The notes beneath the pieces were generated by a model. The model was not told the origin of the DNA and searched no databases. It worked only from the letters and a program-made list of their open reading frames with translations. The position numbers and the translations under genes were made by a program. This document shows, in pieces, positions 21,038 through 22,568 of a stretch of 22,568 nucleotides of DNA. This DNA comes from Bacteroidales bacterium UBA3742. Its GTDB lineage: Bacteria; Bacteroidota; Bacteroidia; Bacteroidales; Paludibacteraceae. The stretch is from NCBI GenBank assembly GCA_002371785.1, contig DFGU01000077.1:9565-32132 (forward strand). The letters are read 5' to 3'. The number at the start of each line of letters is the position of its first letter. Position 1 is the stretch's first letter.

Positions 21038-21277
21038 ATGATGATAGTAGAACTGATATTACCGATAGAGGCCCTGAGGGGTGCACTACGGCAAGACGGG
21101 TTTTATTTCCGGAAATACAAAGGCCGGCAGTTGTTGCAGCGGTGCCCGAATAGGAAGGGGCACGTAAAGACAGAGGCCGAGGCCAGAAATCAAGAACGGT
21201 TTGCGGAACAGTATGGAAGGAAAAATGGCGAAAGGCGAATGGCGAAAGGCGAAAGGGAAGATCCGCCACCGGTTTAG
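21038..21277 (+). CDS. Small basic unrecognised protein of the island's FR-K-G motif family
   Basis: A 79-residue protein. GFYFRKYKGRQLLQRCPNRK followed by TEAEARNQERFAEQY matches the plan of the 113-residue protein downstream (VYFRTNKKTGKVYTGKLCNP, then TKAKARFTKV): an aromatic-FR strand, a Gly-Lys/Arg turn, a Cys/Pro/Asn turn, and a helix with A-R-x-x-RF. The basic tail (GRKNGERRMAKGERED) is written by heptamer repeats. The stop TAG sits in the loop of a CCGGTT/AACCGG hairpin. The start is preceded by AAAGGAGAA, an unusually good Shine-Dalgarno match for this lineage. Two ATGs in a row leave the exact start open by one codon. Confidence 0.6.
   Translation: MMIVELILPIEALRGALRQDGFYFRKYKGRQLLQRCPNRKGHVKTEAEARNQERFAEQYGRKNGERRMAKGEREDPPPV
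21227..21254 (+). repeat. Heptamer repeat (GGCGAAA)4
   Basis: Units at 21227, 21234 (GGCGAAT), 21241 and 21248, inside the 3' end of the 79-residue gene. It is the same heptamer, apart from one transition, as (GAAAGGT)3 at 20747-20767. Confidence 0.85.
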
Positions 21278-21313
21278 AACCGGAGCAGGGTAAGCCTGCG
21301 GAGGGTGGCGGAT
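21261..21313 (+). promoter_or_regulatory. Three-way-junction fold between two small genes
   Basis: ATCCGCCA (21261-21268) pairs with TGGCGGAT (21306-21313) and encloses CCGGTT-TAG-AACCGG (21269-21283) and GCAGG/CCTGC (21285-21289, 21295-21299). The fold covers the stop codon of the upstream gene and ends 27 nt before the next start codon. It could couple termination of one ORF to initiation of the next. Confidence 0.7.
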
Positions 21314-21340
21314 ACAAAACAACGAACAAAACAAAGGAAT

Positions 21341-21568
21341 ATGGAAAAGATCAAGAAGACAGAACTGGCGAGGCGGCTGGCGGAGCGAGTGACGCTGGCT
21401 GACGACCAGACGCCGGAGAAAGCCCTGAGCATCATGCTCTACGGGTGGAAAAACGAACGAAAATTCGGGCAATTGTACCGGAATGCGCTCAAACACCGAG
21501 ACTGGATGTATATTACGGAAGTGATGGATCTGAGTCAGTACGCAGGGGTGGATTTGACGAAAAAGTGA
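21341..21568 (+). CDS. Small unrecognised protein
   Basis: A 75-residue, helical, soluble protein (MEKIKKTELARRLAERVTLA, PEKALSIMLYGWKNERKFGQ, WMYITEVMDLSQYAG). An upstream in-frame GTG at 21305 would add 12 residues but lies inside the three-way-junction stem, so the ATG after the A-rich stretch is preferred. No known family was recognised. The stop is 51 bp before the next promoter, so it may end the transcript that starts before the 83-residue gene. Confidence 0.6.
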   Translation: MEKIKKTELARRLAERVTLADDQTPEKALSIMLYGWKNERKFGQLYRNALKHRDWMYITEVMDLSQYAGVDLTKK

Positions 21569-21596
21569 CGGTGGTCACCTTTTGGAGAGCAGATGC

Positions 21597-21723
21597 TTGC
21601 AAGGGTCGCTAATTTGTTGTAATTTTGCACCGCCTTTCGGAAGATAGGATAATGGCAGGTCGGGGCGTCTATAGCCTATCCTCAGTCTCGACCGGCCAGA
21701 AAGGGTTAGTACGAAAGGCGGTG
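21597..21723 (+). promoter_or_regulatory. Promoter plus long-range CACCGCC leader, copy 2
   Basis: TTG (21597-21599), 20 nt, TAATTTTG (21620-21627), then CACCGCCTTTCG (21628-21639), which pairs perfectly with CGAAAGGCGGTG (21712-21723). Promoter and arm match copy 1 at 18967. The interior differs: TGGC-a-GGTCG (21653-21662) pairs with CGACC-g-GCCA (21689-21698), while GATAGG (21643-21648) can pair with CCTATC (21675-21680) in that hairpin's loop, forming a pseudoknot or a switching pair. Confidence 0.75.
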
Positions 21724-21820
21724 CTCGCGGAGTTAGCCGCGAGAGCAAAACACAGAATCCCGCATGCAATGCGGGGGAATGAACATACATTATTAACCCA
21801 TCCGCCATGCATAGGCGGAT
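21724..21820 (+). repeat. Three tandem stem-loops in the leader of the 113-residue gene
   Basis: CTCGCGG/CCGCGAG (21724-21743), CCCGCAT/ATGCGGG (21759-21775, loop GCA), ATCCGCC/GGCGGAT (21800-21820). All are perfect 7-bp stems. An A-rich tract then runs to the ATG at 21842. Confidence 0.8.
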
Positions 21821-21841
21821 ACAAAAACCTAAATTTTAACT

Positions 21842-22183
21842 ATGGCAGAGATTAAACCTATGGCGCTCATTGAGAGCATGAAAAAGAAGGTGTGCGAGCA
21901 CAGCGATGTGTATTTCCGCACGAACAAGAAGACCGGTAAGGTGTACACCGGAAAGCTATGTAACCCCAGCACGAAGGAGCCGAGCGAGAACCAGACGAAG
22001 GCAAAAGCGCGTTTCACGAAGGTGCAAGCGGCTGTACGAGCCATCCTGGCAGGATCGAGCGAGCAGAAGACTCAGTTGGTAGCCGATTACAAGGCACAAA
22101 ACAAGATCGGAACGCTCTTCGGCTATGCGATGCACAAGCTGAACTCCAATTATGATTCCGATGGGAATCCTATTGGAGATTAA
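21842..22183 (+). CDS. Unrecognised 113-residue protein of the island's FR-K-G motif family
   Basis: A basic protein with a beta-rich N-terminal third (HSDVYFRTNKKTGKVYTGKL, then CNPSTKEPSENQTKAKARF) and a helical remainder (FTKVQAAVRAILAGSSEQKT, QLVADYKAQNKIGTLFGYAM). The motif order matches the 79-residue protein at 21038. A weak resemblance exists to small Bacteroidota proteins of the type 'FR-x-KGK...P...R..F' (compare DUF6266), which I recall only in outline. Its own promoter and long structured leader precede it. The function is unknown. Confidence 0.7.
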   Translation: MAEIKPMALIESMKKKVCEHSDVYFRTNKKTGKVYTGKLCNPSTKEPSENQTKAKARFTKVQAAVRAILAGSSEQKTQLVADYKAQNKIGTLFGYAMHKLNSNYDSDGNPIGD

Positions 22184-22218
22184 TGATCGCGGCAAGCCGC
22201 TCAAGGGGAGGGGCATGA

Positions 22219-22313
22219 GGCGGGATGTACTCAGTCAGAAACATTCTTTTGCGGATGGGGAACGCAAAAGCATGAGTACGGGGCAGTACGTTTCCTGATG
22301 AGTAGCATCCGCC
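22219..22313 (-). repeat. Three-way-junction element, copy 2 (inverted)
   Basis: Read on the minus strand it aligns with copy 1 at 20839-20939. The ends GGCGGGATG and CATCCGCC extend the outer stem. Inside are CTTTTGCG/CGCAAAAG (22246-22253 with 22263-22270, same 9-nt loop) and GTAC-TGCCCC-GTAC (22276-22289). Terminal inverted repeats and inverted placement give it the look of a miniature mobile element. Confidence 0.85.
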
Positions 22314-22344
22314 GACAATGAAGAACAAAAACATTATTAACCAA

Positions 22345-22470
22345 GATCGCCCATATATGGTCGATACATGAGACCATGCGGGCGATCGCAAAAACCAAAC
22401 CACGGACAAGCTCCGCGCTAACTCGCGGAGAAGGAAACGTACTAAAACAACTCGGGCCTGACGTCCCGAG
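22345..22470 (+). promoter_or_regulatory. Structured leader of the right-edge gene
   Basis: GATCGCCC/GGGCGATC (22345-22352, 22380-22387) enclosing ATGGTC/GACCAT; CTCCGCG/CGCGGAG (22411-22430); CTCGGG/CCCGAG (22451-22470). GCACCTAACAAA and an A-rich tract lead to the ATG. Hairpin, spacing and flanks match the leader at 20268-20510. The 324-bp spacer contains only this and the copy 2 element. Confidence 0.75.
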
Positions 22471-22507
22471 CACCTAACAAAAACAAATCTAAAAACAAAC
22501 TGAAACT

Positions 22508-22568
22508 ATGGCAAATGTAATTTTCTCTGCCGGTATCGACTCTGTATCCGGCGCATTGGCAAAGCCGA
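22508..22568 (+). CDS. Start of an unrecognised MANV-type small protein (runs off the right edge)
   Basis: Twenty codons are visible: MANVIFSAGIDSVSGALAKP. The gene begins with the same nucleotides (ATGGCAAATGTAA) and the same leader type as the 83-residue gene at 20511, but the protein diverges after residue 4. It is probably another member of the island's small-protein set. Confidence 0.6.
   Translation, partial: MANVIFSAGIDSVSGALAKP

Noticed and set aside
20192..22470. CRISPR array or integron attC array
   Set aside because: The stem-loops are not regularly spaced direct repeats with unique spacers of constant length, and there are no Cas genes, no integrase and no conserved attC core sites in the window.

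Overview
The window comes from a member of the Bacteroidales (Bacteroidota). Ten promoters fit the Bacteroidota consensus (TTG near -33, TAnnTTTG near -7; spacing 18-20 nt in the nine where a -33 can be placed), and starts are preceded by A-rich leaders rather than Shine-Dalgarno sequences. The core genes (DUF1573, MCE/MlaD with a neighbouring amidase, an amylase with a Bacteroidales-type C-terminus) are typical of that order. The family cannot be fixed from the sequence alone. Core genes look GC-richer than the block from about 11.3 to 18.4 kb.

Core, 1-8.9 kb. On the minus strand one operon reads relA/spoT, DUF1573 lipid- or envelope-type protein, meaB, dnaB; dnaB runs off the left edge. It diverges at 4.9-5.1 kb from a plus-strand pair, amidase and MCE/MlaD (envelope maintenance), closed by a strong terminator. 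dnaA follows with its own promoter and converges, across a shared bidirectional terminator, with a secreted GH13 amylase gene (9.0-11.3 kb, minus).

Accessory block, 11.3-18.4 kb. A repeat-filled spacer leads into a truncated Abi_2-type abortive-infection gene whose last codons are a terminator hairpin. Next comes a PIN-domain toxin-antitoxin pair flanked by two near-identical 60-bp terminator-tail/promoter repeats, the second of which drives tRNA-Ala(GGC). Directly behind the tRNA, without a visible terminator or promoter, lie four tightly packed genes: an HNH nuclease, a membrane-anchored UvrD-type helicase with a nuclease-like insertion and zinc ribbon, and two unrecognised proteins that share a short Asn-rich motif. 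This is the best candidate for an undescribed (probably anti-phage) system.

Small-ORF island, 18.5 kb to the right edge. Eight short plus-strand genes of unknown function are separated by spacers crowded with perfect stem-loops. At least two leader families recur: a promoter plus a long-range CACCGCC closing stem (two copies), and a CTCCGCG hairpin followed by a second hairpin and an A-rich tract before ATGGCAAATG (two copies). A roughly 100-nt three-way-junction element occurs twice in opposite orientation with compensatory base changes. Heptamer or octamer tandem repeats sit at the 3' ends of three of the ORFs. This dense, repeated RNA/DNA structure is the second major point of interest.
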